Positions 8,964 to 17,788 of a stretch of 64,000 nucleotides of DNA are shown piece after piece. The stretch is from CAWGHZ01 sp963775315. GTDB lineage: Bacteria; Pseudomonadota; Alphaproteobacteria; MPNO01; DASWLB01. The number at the start of each line of letters is the position of its first letter. Position 1 is the first letter of the stretch. The stretch lies in the NCBI GenBank assembly GCA_963775315.1, contig CAVZIN010000009.1:62001-126000 (forward strand), read 5' to 3'. A model generated the notes under the pieces. The model did not search any database. It was not told the origin of the DNA and worked only from the letters and a program-made list of their open reading frames with translations. A program made the position numbers and the translations under genes.

Positions 8964-9846
8964 CGACCGGGTTCCAGCCCAGCGCCTTCCGAGCCAGCGC
9001 GATGTCCGGCTTGCGCCGCACCGGATCGTCCGACGGCAGCGGCTTGTAGACGATCTCGGACTTCGAGCCGGTCATGGCGATCACCTTTTCCGCGAGCTCG
9101 AGGATGGTCATCTCGGCGGGATTGCCGAGGTTGACCGGGCCGGTGAACTCGTCCGGCGTCGCCATCAGCCGGATCAGCCCGTCCACCAGGTCGGAGACGA
9201 AGCAGAACGACCGCGTCTGCTCTCCCTTGCCATAGACGGTGATCGGGTCGCCCCGCAGCGCCTGCATGATGAAGTTCGAGACGACGCGCCCGTCGTCCGG
9301 ATGCATGTTCGGGCCATAGGTGTTGAAGATGCGCGCGACCTTGATGCCGAGCTTGTGCTGGCGGCGATAGTCGAAGAACAGCGTCTCGGCGCAGCGCTTG
9401 CCCTCGTCGTAGCAGGCGCGCGTGCCGATCGGATTGGCGTGGCCCCAGTAGGATTCGGTCTGCGGGTGCACCTGCGGGTCGCCGTACACCTCGCTGGTCG
9501 ACGCCTGCAGGATCTTCGCCTTCACCCGCTTGGCAAGCCCCAGCATGTTGATCGCGCCGTGCACGCTGGTCTTGGTCGTCTGCACGGGATCGAACTGGTA
9601 GTGGATCGGCGAGGCGGGACAGGCGAGGTTGTAGATCTCGTCGACCTCGACATAGAGCGGGAACGTTACGTCGTGACGCATCGCCTCGAAATGCGGGTGC
9701 GAGGCGAAGTCCGCGATGTTGTCCTTGGTGCCGGTGAAGTAGTTGTCGACGCACAGCACGTCGCAATCCTCGGCCAGCAGCCGGCGACAGAGGTGCGAGC
9801 CGATGAAGCCCGCCCCGCCCGTGATGAGAACGCGTTTCGCGACCAT
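8908..9846 (-). CDS. UDP-glucuronate decarboxylase (UDP-xylose synthase)
   Basis: Extended short-chain dehydrogenase that converts UDP-glucuronate to UDP-xylose, supplying xylose for the polymer. Seen: N-terminal NAD site LITGGAGFIGSHL, FYLACPASPIHY-type segment (here YNLACPASPIHYQ) characteristic of UXS proteins, catalytic Ser/Thr in ASTSEVYGDP, the Y-x3-K pair in CYDEGKR, and ARIFNTYGPNM. At 312 aa it equals bacterial UXS length. AAGGA lies about 7 bases before the ATG. It follows the nucleotidyltransferase gene by 15 bp, so it is probably the last gene of a leftward three-gene unit. Confidence 0.92.
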   Translation of the reverse strand: MVAKRVLITGGAGFIGSHLCRRLLAEDCDVLCVDNYFTGTKDNIADFASHPHFEAMRHDVTFPLYVEVDEIYNLACPASPIHYQFDPVQTTKTSVHGAINMLGLAKRVKAKILQASTSEVYGDPQVHPQTESYWGHANPIGTRACYDEGKRCAETLFFDYRRQHKLGIKVARIFNTYGPNMHPDDGRVVSNFIMQALRGDPITVYGKGEQTRSFCFVSDLVDGLIRLMATPDEFTGPVNLGNPAEMTILELAEKVIAMTGSKSEIVYKPLPSDDPVRRKPDIALARKALGWNPVVSLSDGLAPTIEYFRSQL

Positions 9847-9861
9847 TTTCTGTCCTTTTCT

Positions 9862-11010
9862 TCAGCCCGTTCCGGGCACGCCGCTCGCCGGGCGCACCAG
9901 CCCGCGGAGCCTCAATCCCGCATTGTGAAGCCCGACGCCGGGCTCGGTGCACAACAGAAACTCGCGTCGAAGAATGGCGGCCGGGCCGGCGCGTTCCGGG
10001 CGTACCGCCCGCCAGTCCGCCACCAGCCCGTCGAACGCCCGCTTGGCCGGTCCGCGCGGCGTAACGTTCAGCGCGGCAGGCAGAAGCACGGGCGGAACGC
10101 CAAGCGCGGCGAGCAGGCTTATAAAGACCCGGGCGGGTTTCAGGAAGCGGCCCGTGCGGGCGAGCGCCGCCACCTCGCCCCAGTCGAGCGCAGGCGTCCC
10201 GGCCGCGATGCGCGCCGCGTCGACCAGCTTGAGCGCGACGAACGGGCCGAACTTGTCCTTGGCCGCGTTGGCGATGCAGAGCGCGAAGGCATGCTCCGGC
10301 GCCGGCACCGGCCAGTCCCCGTCGCGCACGCTGACCGTCCGGGCAGCAGCGAACACCCTCTCGGTGGTGAGCGAGAGGTGCGCCGGCCAGCTGTCCGGCC
10401 GGACGTGGATATCGATGTTGCAGAGCCCGTCGGGCGAGACGAACGGCGCGTAGCTCGCGTCCGAGATGAATCCCCAGCGCTTCAACCCGCCGGTCGCGAA
10501 GCGGAAGCCGTGGCCGGCGAGCAGCGTGACCAGCCGGTCGCGATCGGCGGCGCGCACCAGCAAATCAAGATCGCCGGTCGTGCGCAGGTCGGGATCGGGA
10601 TAGAGGGTCCGGGCGCTCGCGAACCCCTTCATGCAGACGAAGCCGATTCCGGCGTCGGCGACCACGCGCGCCCACCGCACCTGCGAAGCGGCGGCGAGCC
10701 GGTTGAGGCGCCGCGCCGTCCCGGCCCGTTCGGGATCGACCAGCGCGACGCGGAGCCGCGCCTCGGACGGCGCCAGCATGTGGCGGGCGAGGGCCGGACC
10801 GATCAGCTCGACCAGGCGGCCGGTCGCCGCCGCGAGCCCTTCGACATCGGTATCCGCCGACGGGACCGCGCCGGGCGCGAGGATCAGGCGCCACAGGCCG
10901 GCATCGGCGTCGGCGCCGCTATGCACGGCCGATCGCTTCGCCGCCTGCGCCTGAAGCGTCGGCGACGCGTGCTCTGGCCGTGCGTCCCCATCAGGGCGCA
11001 GGGGGCTCAC
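9862..11010 (-). CDS. NTP_transf_5-type nucleotidyltransferase-fold protein
   Basis: A 382-aa protein of the putative nucleotidyltransferase family often encoded in EPS loci. Seen: CMKGFASARTLYPDPDLR followed by TTGDLDLLV, i.e. the K-G ... R-x3-D-x-D core, then an alpha-helical C-terminal half. The GTG at 11010 is chosen because it overlaps the upstream phosphatase stop as GTGA; the frame is open for another 61 codons but that part reads as shadow. Such proteins recur beside HPr-kinase-like and PqqD-like genes in EPS regions, and both occur in this window at 24.3-25.5 kb. Substrate unknown. Confidence 0.8.
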   Translation of the reverse strand: MSPLRPDGDARPEHASPTLQAQAAKRSAVHSGADADAGLWRLILAPGAVPSADTDVEGLAAATGRLVELIGPALARHMLAPSEARLRVALVDPERAGTARRLNRLAAASQVRWARVVADAGIGFVCMKGFASARTLYPDPDLRTTGDLDLLVRAADRDRLVTLLAGHGFRFATGGLKRWGFISDASYAPFVSPDGLCNIDIHVRPDSWPAHLSLTTERVFAAARTVSVRDGDWPVPAPEHAFALCIANAAKDKFGPFVALKLVDAARIAAGTPALDWGEVAALARTGRFLKPARVFISLLAALGVPPVLLPAALNVTPRGPAKRAFDGLVADWRAVRPERAGPAAILRREFLLCTEPGVGLHNAGLRLRGLVRPASGVPGTG

Positions 11011-11780
11011 GTCTGGAGAATGCGGCGGGTGGCGCCGTCCAGCACCAGGCACGTCAGCTTGCCGGAGGCGAATGCACCGGTGTCTATGCCGATGCGGTTG
11101 GCGCGCAATTCGGGCTCCTCGGTGATCGTATGGCCGTGGACGACGACACGGCCGTGGTCGAGGCCGGAATCGAGGAACTCGCCCCGGATCCACATCATGT
11201 CGTCGGGCGACTGCGCCTCCAGCTCGACGCCCGGCCGGATGCCGGCATGGACGAACAGGTAGTCGCCCTCGACGTCGCTGAGGGCGAGATTTTGCAAGAA
11301 GGCGAGATGGTCGGGCGGCAGGGCGGCGCCGAGCGCGCGGCTGAGTGCAGCGAGGTCACCGTCGCCCAGCGCCTGGCGCCAATCGACGCCGTAGCTGTAG
11401 AGCGTGGCGTCGCCGCCGTTGGACACCCAGGCCGGGCCCACCTCGGGATCTTCGAGAAAGCGAAGCAGGAACGCCTCGTGGTTGCCACGGAGCGCGACGG
11501 CGCGAAACCCTTGAAGCGGGTGCGCGATCAGCCGGTCGATCACCCCCCGCGAATCGTCGCCTCGGTCGACGTAGTCGCCGAGGTAGACGACGATCTTCTC
11601 CGCTTCCGGCCGGTCGGCCGAATCCGCCCGGATCATGCCGTGCATGCGGTCGAGCAGGTCGGACCGGCCGTGAATATCGCCGATGGCGTAGATGCGGGCG
11701 CCAGGCGGAGCCTCCGCGGCGGGCCGCGTTGCGTCCGCGCGTGCCGCGCGCCGGCGGAGCCCTTCGAACATGGACCGCAA
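11007..11780 (-). CDS. PPP-family metallophosphoesterase
   Basis: Cytoplasmic Ser/Thr-phosphatase-type metallophosphoesterase, 257 aa. All metal-ligand motifs are visible in order: GDIHG, GDYVDRGDDS, LRGNHEAF and, near the C-terminus, VVVHGHT. Proteins of this type remove phosphate from proteins or dinucleotides. In an EPS locus that also carries a bacterial tyrosine kinase and an HPr-kinase-like protein, a regulatory dephosphorylation role is possible (inference). It is the first gene of the leftward unit ending with UDP-glucuronate decarboxylase. Confidence 0.88.
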   Translation of the reverse strand: MRSMFEGLRRRAARADATRPAAEAPPGARIYAIGDIHGRSDLLDRMHGMIRADSADRPEAEKIVVYLGDYVDRGDDSRGVIDRLIAHPLQGFRAVALRGNHEAFLLRFLEDPEVGPAWVSNGGDATLYSYGVDWRQALGDGDLAALSRALGAALPPDHLAFLQNLALSDVEGDYLFVHAGIRPGVELEAQSPDDMMWIRGEFLDSGLDHGRVVVHGHTITEEPELRANRIGIDTGAFASGKLTCLVLDGATRRILQT

Positions 11781-11835
11781 TATGGCCTCTACCGGTCCGG
11801 TTCGCCAGGGCCCGCCGGGACGCCGGACCTACCGG

Positions 11836-13929
11836 CTACGCGGATGGTGCCGAGGGCGAGGTAGCGGCGCGGAAGCCAGCCCATTCGGCGCGCCCTCCAT
11901 GGTTGTCAAGACGGCTGACCAACGCGGCGACGACGCGCCGGTCGAAGGCGTGGCCCGCTTCCGCCATCAGGCGCGAGGCCGCGTCATCGAGCCCGATGCC
12001 CGACCTGAAGGCCCGGTCCGACACCATCGCGACGAACGCGTTGGCGAGCGTCACGATGCGGGCCGTCACAAGGGTGGCTTCGCCGGCGAGACCGGCCGGC
12101 CCGCCGGTGCCGTCCCAGCGTTCCTGAAGCTGGCGCAGCGTGGCAACGACCGGCCCGTTGAACTCGACATCCTCGAGCACGTCGGCAACGGTGCGGAGGC
12201 TGTCGCGCAGCAGGCGCTTCTCCTCCTCGGTCAGCGCCCCGGGCTTGGTCAGCACCGCGCTCGGCACCAGGATCTTGCCGAGATTCATCAGCTTGCCGGC
12301 CATCTCGGCCGTCTCCACCAGAACCGGGTCGAGCGCCATCTCCTCGGCGATGGCGCGGGCGACCTCGGCCACGCGCGCCGAATGGTCGGCCGCGAACGGA
12401 TCGCGGCGGTCGGCGAGCCGCACCAGCACGGTGACCAGATGGCGCTGGGTGCGCTCGCGCCGCTCGCGCTCGGTGACTGCCTGAGTGATGTCCTCTTCAA
12501 TCACCAGCACGCCGGCCGGCAGATCGGGCCCTTCGGGAACCGGGACATGGTGGGTCAGCACCACCCGCGTCTCGCCGTTGCTGCCGGTGCGCGCCACGTC
12601 GCTGAGCTTGGTGTTGCTCTCGCGCGCGGCGCGGTTCAGCCGCTCGACGTGCTCTGCGGCGGCGGGGCCGAGCACGGCGGCGACGGTCTTGCCCAGCATG
12701 TCGTCCGCGGCGACGCCCGCGCGCTCGGCGGCGGGACGGTTGGCGAAGCGATAGCGGTTTTCCGCGTCGACGATGGCGATGGCGTTCGGCTGGCTGTCCG
12801 TGACGAGCTGCAGCAGCCGCTTCTGGCTGTCGTAGCGGGCCGCGAGCGCGGCAAGCTCGGCGGCGGCGCGCGACGCCCGGACCGAGGCGCCGTGACGCCA
12901 CACCGCAGCCAGCGCGACAGCGACCAGCGCCATCGCCAGCAGGAAGAAGATGGTCAGGCGGCGGAGCCGGGCGTCGGTGCCGGCCAGCGCCTCGGCCCGA
13001 TCGATCTTGGCGATCAGAGTCCAGGGCGTGCCGGCGATGGGCCGCGCCGTCGCCAACACGGGGACGTCGCGATAGTCGCGCCCTTCGGCGAACCCGCCGG
13101 GATGCGAAATCGCCCAGGCACCGATCAGCCCGGCGGTGTCCTTGGCGAGCACGTGGGAGAGCGGCTTCGCGCCGTCCCGCGTCGGCGAGAGGTAGGCGAC
13201 CGCCGCGCCCTGCGGCCGCACGAGCACGTTCTCGGCAGTGGCCCAGGGCTGGCCCGGCTGGCGCAGCAGGGGGTAGAGTGAGGCCCCGACCTGGCGCACG
13301 CCGACGACCCGCCCGACGCGCTGGTCCGGCGTATGGTCGCCCTGCACCGCGTAGATCGGCACGGAGAAGGCCATGGCGGGCTCGCCGGCCGCATCCACCC
13401 GTATGTCGTCGAGGACGCGGCCAGCCTTCGCGGTTCGCGCGAGCCATTCGGCCAGCGTCCCGGCAATCGGCGGCATGGTGGGGGTCGCCGCCACGATCGT
13501 CCCGGCCGAATCGATCAGCGCGATGCCGGCGAGCCCGACGCGCCGCACGTTGGCGTTAACGTCAGGGCCCAGCACCGGGCCGGTGAAGCCCGCACGATCG
13601 GCGACGGCACGCAGAAGATTGCGAAGATAGCCCTGTTGGGCCAGAGTTTCGGGCGTCGGCGTCGCGCCCGCCGCGCGGATCTCGGTCATGTAGAGCTGGA
13701 CCGAGAGGTTGTCGGCGACCGAGCCGAGCGCGCCATACTGCCCCTCGACCCAGTCCTCGACCGCCTGGCTGCGGCTTGCCGCGACGATCCCAAGGCGGGT
13801 CTGCCAGGCGCGCAGGTCGCGCGCCCGCTCAGACCGCGTCACGTCGCGCAGCACGAGAAGACCGGCCGCGACAATTGCGACGATGACCAGCCCCGTGAGG
13901 GCGATCTTGAGATGAGTGCGCACGAGCAA
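11836..13929 (-). CDS. Membrane sensor with PAS and degenerate HD-GYP domain
   Basis: A 697-aa two-helix membrane sensor. Seen: TM1 about residues 9-27, a periplasmic region of about 300 residues resembling a double-Cache sensor, TM2 about 326-344, a PAS domain about 372-485, and an HD-type helical domain about 495-675. The C-terminal domain aligns to HD-GYP proteins, but key residues have changed: DHSARV at 515-520 keeps one His, HDIGK is replaced by MNLGK at 548-552, the HH pair before ERWDG is LQ at 601-602, and GYP is GGP. It therefore probably cannot hydrolyse c-di-GMP and may act as a receptor or scaffold. It is divergent from the LapG-like protease gene, 104 bp away. Confidence 0.8.
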   Translation of the reverse strand: MLVRTHLKIALTGLVIVAIVAAGLLVLRDVTRSERARDLRAWQTRLGIVAASRSQAVEDWVEGQYGALGSVADNLSVQLYMTEIRAAGATPTPETLAQQGYLRNLLRAVADRAGFTGPVLGPDVNANVRRVGLAGIALIDSAGTIVAATPTMPPIAGTLAEWLARTAKAGRVLDDIRVDAAGEPAMAFSVPIYAVQGDHTPDQRVGRVVGVRQVGASLYPLLRQPGQPWATAENVLVRPQGAAVAYLSPTRDGAKPLSHVLAKDTAGLIGAWAISHPGGFAEGRDYRDVPVLATARPIAGTPWTLIAKIDRAEALAGTDARLRRLTIFFLLAMALVAVALAAVWRHGASVRASRAAAELAALAARYDSQKRLLQLVTDSQPNAIAIVDAENRYRFANRPAAERAGVAADDMLGKTVAAVLGPAAAEHVERLNRAARESNTKLSDVARTGSNGETRVVLTHHVPVPEGPDLPAGVLVIEEDITQAVTERERRERTQRHLVTVLVRLADRRDPFAADHSARVAEVARAIAEEMALDPVLVETAEMAGKLMNLGKILVPSAVLTKPGALTEEEKRLLRDSLRTVADVLEDVEFNGPVVATLRQLQERWDGTGGPAGLAGEATLVTARIVTLANAFVAMVSDRAFRSGIGLDDAASRLMAEAGHAFDRRVVAALVSRLDNHGGRAEWAGFRAATSPSAPSA

Positions 13930-14033
13930 TGCCTTAAGCCGGCAAGGTTAGGAGACGGTAAACGCCGCCGCAACCGCCGCCCGTCCGCCCGCCTTTCACC
14001 AGCCCTTAACCAGGGCGGCCGCAGGATAGTGGC

Positions 14034-14741
14034 ATGACCCGCGCCCTCCGCCCGGCCGTCAGGCGGCTCGCCGCCGTGCTCCTCTTCGCCGCCGCGCTCG
14101 CGGCCGGACCGGGCGCTGCGCCGGCCCGTGCGGGCGACGCGCACCCGCCGATCTTCGGCACGGTCACGGTCGAATCGCACACGATCTCGCTCTTCCCGAA
14201 ATGGACCTGGATGCTGCAACGCTATCTGGCCGAGGAGCCGAGCGAAGCCAAGCCCTGCGTACCGGACGGAAGCCCGCGCTCCTGCGCGCTCCAGCGGTGG
14301 CGGGACTATCTCACCGGGCTGAAGTCGGCGAGCCGGATGGACCAGCTCCGCGCGGTGAACCGCTTCGCCAACTACGCGCCCTACGTGACCGACTGGGTCA
14401 ACTATCACGTCGAGGACTACTGGGCGACGCCGCGCCAGTTCCTGGCGCTCGACGGCGATTGCGAGGACTACGCCATCATCAAGTACATGTCGCTGCGCAC
14501 GCTGGGCTTTTCGGACTCGGACCTCCGCCTTGTCGTGCTGCAGGACCTCAATCTGGGCGTCGCGCATGCCATCCTGGTCGTCTATCTCGACGGGGTGGCG
14601 TGGGTGCTGGACAACCAGGTGCCCGAGGTGGTGCGCGCAGATTCGATCCACCACTACCGCCCGATCTACTCGCTGAACGAGACGACGTGGTGGCTGCACC
14701 GCGCCCTGCCCGACACGCGCTACTTCACCGCGGCGCGCTGA
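14034..14741 (+). CDS. BTLCP transglutaminase-like cysteine protease (LapG-like)
   Basis: Periplasmic cysteine protease of the bacterial transglutaminase-like family. Pseudomonas LapG, the known member, cuts the large adhesin LapA from the cell surface under control of the c-di-GMP receptor LapD. Seen: a 235-aa protein with a signal peptide (about residues 1-33), catalytic Cys143 in DGDCEDYAIIKY, His178 in GVAHAILVV and Asp193 in VLDNQV, the expected C-H-D triad. No RTX-type adhesin or type I exporter is visible in this window. It is divergent from a degenerate HD-GYP membrane sensor, suggesting a functional pair (inference). Confidence 0.87.
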   Translation: MTRALRPAVRRLAAVLLFAAALAAGPGAAPARAGDAHPPIFGTVTVESHTISLFPKWTWMLQRYLAEEPSEAKPCVPDGSPRSCALQRWRDYLTGLKSASRMDQLRAVNRFANYAPYVTDWVNYHVEDYWATPRQFLALDGDCEDYAIIKYMSLRTLGFSDSDLRLVVLQDLNLGVAHAILVVYLDGVAWVLDNQVPEVVRADSIHHYRPIYSLNETTWWLHRALPDTRYFTAAR

Positions 14742-14844
14742 GCGGACCGGCCGGAGCCGCGACGCGGGGCGATTTCGCTTGCTGGCGCAAATGCCTTATT
14801 CTCCGCGCGGCGTGGCGAAGAAGCGGCGCGAAGGAAGGACCGGG

Positions 14845-16347
14845 GTGAGCGAGACGACCACGTCGCCTGAGCGCAGCCACGCGCAGGGCATGGCGGCGCA
14901 CCAGCGGGCGCCGGCCGCGCTTCCGGGCCGCTCGACCTTCGCCGCCGACTTCGAGACCGTACTGCTCGGCGCGCTGCGCCTCTCCGACGTCGCGATCGTC
15001 GTGCTGGCCGGCGTGTTCGCCTTCTGGCTGCGCTACGGCGCGACCGAGCTGCCGCCGAACCCCTATCTGGTGGCGATCGCCATCGCCGCGCTCCTGATGG
15101 CGAACTACGCCCATTTCGCGCACATCTACCGCCTGCCGGCGCTCCGGCGCGTGCTCGCGGGCTACGGCGCGCTCGCCACCGCCTGGCTCGGGGTCGCGGT
15201 CACGCTGGTCGCCATCGCCTACCTCACCAAATCGTCCGATTTCTACTCGCGCCTCTGGTTCGTGATGTGGGTGGCGCTCGCCCTCGTCACGCTGTTCCTG
15301 CTGCGCCTCGCCATCGCCGACCAGGTGCGGACCTGGATGCATGAGGGCAAGCTGACCCGGAACCTGGTGATCGTGGGCGCGGGCGAGCACGGCCAGAAGC
15401 TGGTCGAGCGGCTCGCCCTCCACCCCGACCCGTCGCTCCGCGTGCTCGGGCTGTTCGACGACCGCCACACGCGCGTGCCCCCCGAGGTACTGGGCGTTCC
15501 TCTGCGCGGAACGGTGAACGATCTTCTGCTGTTCGCCCGCCGCCACCGTGTCGACGAAATCATCATCGCGCTGCCTTGGCGGGCGGGGGCGCACCTGATC
15601 GAGCTCTTGTCGCGGTTGCGGTCGGTGCCGGCCGACGTCAAGCTGTGTCCCGAAATCTTCGACCTGGAGGTGCCGGCCATCGGGTTCAGCGCGGTCGCGG
15701 GCCTGCCGCTGCTCAACGTGTTCGAGCGCCCCCTCGGGGGCTGGTCGCACGTCGTGAAGGCGATCGAAGACCGCGCGCTCGCCGTGCTGCTGTTCGTCCT
15801 CGCCTTGCCGCTCAACCTCGCGATCGCGCTCGCGATCAAGCTGGACAGCCCGGGCCCCGTGCTGTTCCGCCAGACGCGCTACGGCTTCAACAACGAGGAG
15901 TTCACTGTCCTCAAGTTCCGCACCATGCGCGACGACGCCCCGGCGACGAGCGCAACGGCCGACGAGCTGCGCCAAGCGACCAGGGCGGATGCGCGCGTGA
16001 CGCGCGTGGGCGCGTTCCTGCGGCGCAGCTCGCTCGACGAGCTGCCGCAGCTCTACAACGTCCTGCGTGGGGAGATGTCGCTGGTCGGGCCGCGCCCGCA
16101 CGCGGTGCCGCACAACCAGCAATACGCCGCGCTGATCGGCGGCTATCTCGGACGCCACCGGGTGAAGCCCGGCATGACCGGCTGGGCGCAGGTGCATGGG
16201 CTGCGCGGCGAGACGTCGAGTCCGGAGCGGATGCGCCGCCGCGTCGAGTACGACATCTATTACATCGAGCATTGGTCCTTGTGGCTCGACCTTAAGATCC
16301 TGGTCCTCACCCTGTTCGTCGGATTCGTGAACGAGAATGCCTACTGA
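14845..16347 (+). CDS. Undecaprenyl-phosphate sugar phosphotransferase (WcaJ/ExoY type)
   Basis: Polyisoprenyl-phosphate hexose-1-phosphate transferase that starts EPS synthesis by loading the first sugar phosphate on undecaprenyl phosphate. Seen: N-terminal hydrophobic helices (about residues 45-165), a CoA-binding-like Rossmann segment beginning LVIVGAGEHGQKLVERL, then the catalytic C-terminal domain with LFRQTRYGFNNEEFTVLKFR, the RRSSLDELPQLYNVLRGEMS block and GPRPHAVPHN. At 500 aa it is a full WcaJ-like form. GTG at 14845 is preferred because AAGGAAGGA lies just upstream; a TTG at 14779 is in frame but lacks a ribosome site. It overlaps the next gene by 11 bp. Confidence 0.88.
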   Translation: MSETTTSPERSHAQGMAAHQRAPAALPGRSTFAADFETVLLGALRLSDVAIVVLAGVFAFWLRYGATELPPNPYLVAIAIAALLMANYAHFAHIYRLPALRRVLAGYGALATAWLGVAVTLVAIAYLTKSSDFYSRLWFVMWVALALVTLFLLRLAIADQVRTWMHEGKLTRNLVIVGAGEHGQKLVERLALHPDPSLRVLGLFDDRHTRVPPEVLGVPLRGTVNDLLLFARRHRVDEIIIALPWRAGAHLIELLSRLRSVPADVKLCPEIFDLEVPAIGFSAVAGLPLLNVFERPLGGWSHVVKAIEDRALAVLLFVLALPLNLAIALAIKLDSPGPVLFRQTRYGFNNEEFTVLKFRTMRDDAPATSATADELRQATRADARVTRVGAFLRRSSLDELPQLYNVLRGEMSLVGPRPHAVPHNQQYAALIGGYLGRHRVKPGMTGWAQVHGLRGETSSPERMRRRVEYDIYYIEHWSLWLDLKILVLTLFVGFVNENAY

Positions 16348-17788
16348 GCCGCTCGCCCGCGGCGGTGCGGAGCGGCCCGGCGGCGCGATCGCGTTCTGGG
16401 GCCTTGTCTCCGTGCTTGCCGTGGCACCCCTGCCCTACGGCGCGAACCGCCCGTGGGCGTGGAGCCTTCTCGCGCTGCTGGCCGGCGCGCTCGTGGTCGC
16501 GTGGGCGGCGGCCGCCTGGCACGACCCCGCCGCCTGCCCCATCGGTTGGCGGCGCCACGCCTTCCTCACCGTGCCATTCCTCGCCGTCATCGCCTGGGCC
16601 CTGTTCCAGGCATCGAGCCTGTCGCCCGCCGACTGGCACCACCCCCTGTGGCGCGAAGCGGCGGCCGCGCTCGGAAGGCCGCTCGCCGGCGCCATCGCCC
16701 TCGATCCCGACCTGGCGCGCGAGGGAGCGATGCGCCTCGCCGCCTACGGCGCGATCTTCTGGATCGCCATGCAGCTCGGGCGCGACACCGTGCGGGCGCG
16801 CCAAGTGACCTGGGCGGTGGTCATCGTCGGGCTCGTCTACGCGATCTACGGCCTCGCCATCCAGCTCGGGCACGACCGCACCATTCTGGGCGAGCCCAAA
16901 TGGGCCTATCCCGACGATTTGACGAGCACGTTCGTCAACCGCAACGCCTATTCGGTGCAGGTCGGGCTCGCGCTGCTCTGCACCGTCGCCCTGCTGGGCG
17001 AGACGACCCGCCCGCCCGGCGGATACCGGCTCGGTACGCGGACGGGGCTGATCCGGACACTCGACGCCCTGCCGCCCGCCGCCTACTTCCTGGCCGCCGC
17101 CGCGCTCACCCTGGCCACCGCCCTGGTGCTTACCCATTCGCGGGGCGGGCTGGGGGCGATGGTCGGCGCGGTGGTGGTGATGGCGGGCGCCGCCGCCCTG
17201 CGCTCGAACGAGTCCAGCCGCCGGCGCGGCCTCGCCCTTGTCGTCGGCGCGTTCGCCGCCGGGATCGTCGTGCTGTCGATCAGCGGCGGCTTCCTGCTGG
17301 CGCGGATCGAGATGGGGCTGAACGGCACCGGCGGACGCGCCGCGATCCACGCGCTGGCGCTTCGCGTGATCGGCGAGGCGCCGTGGACCGGCACCGGGCT
17401 CGGCAGCTTCGCCGGGCTGTTCCGCATGTATCGCGACAGAACTTTCGACTGGACAGGCCCGCCCTTTGTCCACGCCCATAGCGTCTACCTGGAGCTCGCG
17501 GCCGAGCTCGGCGTACCGGCCGCCGTGGTGCTGTTCGGCATCTGCGCCGCGATCGCCGCCATGTGCCTCGCCGGCGCGCGGCGCCGACGCCGGGCGCGGA
17601 TCTACCCTTGCCTGGGGCTCGCGGCGACAGCGCTGGTCGGCCTCCAGGGGCTTTTCGATTTTGCCGCCGAGATCCCGGCCGTGGCGGTCACCTGGCTGGT
17701 GCTCGCCGGCGTCGGCTATGCCCAGTGCTTCCGGTCCAGGCCGACGGCGCACCGCGCCGCCTCCGTCGTCTATTTCAGGGAAAGATAG
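16337..17788 (+). CDS. O-antigen ligase/polymerase family protein
   Basis: Inner-membrane protein of the Wzy/WaaL family, 483 aa, with about 10 hydrophobic segments. Seen: the LTHSRGGLGAMVG signature and the large periplasmic loop ending in HAHSVYLELAAELGVPAAV, the conserved H and E-x-G element. It overlaps the initiating transferase gene by 11 bp, so it is co-translated with it and is the stronger candidate for the EPS polymerase. The other family member at 7545-8963 would then be a second polymerase or a ligase. Its 3' end overlaps the convergent downstream gene by 19 bp. Confidence 0.83.
   Translation: MPTEPLARGGAERPGGAIAFWGLVSVLAVAPLPYGANRPWAWSLLALLAGALVVAWAAAAWHDPAACPIGWRRHAFLTVPFLAVIAWALFQASSLSPADWHHPLWREAAAALGRPLAGAIALDPDLAREGAMRLAAYGAIFWIAMQLGRDTVRARQVTWAVVIVGLVYAIYGLAIQLGHDRTILGEPKWAYPDDLTSTFVNRNAYSVQVGLALLCTVALLGETTRPPGGYRLGTRTGLIRTLDALPPAAYFLAAAALTLATALVLTHSRGGLGAMVGAVVVMAGAAALRSNESSRRRGLALVVGAFAAGIVVLSISGGFLLARIEMGLNGTGGRAAIHALALRVIGEAPWTGTGLGSFAGLFRMYRDRTFDWTGPPFVHAHSVYLELAAELGVPAAVVLFGICAAIAAMCLAGARRRRRARIYPCLGLAATALVGLQGLFDFAAEIPAVAVTWLVLAGVGYAQCFRSRPTAHRAASVVYFRER

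Noticed and set aside
8964..11262. Plus-strand 851-codon open frame
   Set aside because: Antisense to UDP-xylose synthase, nucleotidyltransferase and phosphatase genes; composition is typical of a shadow frame.
13930..14033. Possible CRISPR or repeat in the divergent spacer
   Set aside because: Only a 4-bp GCCC/GGGC inverted match was seen; no repeated unit or spacing.
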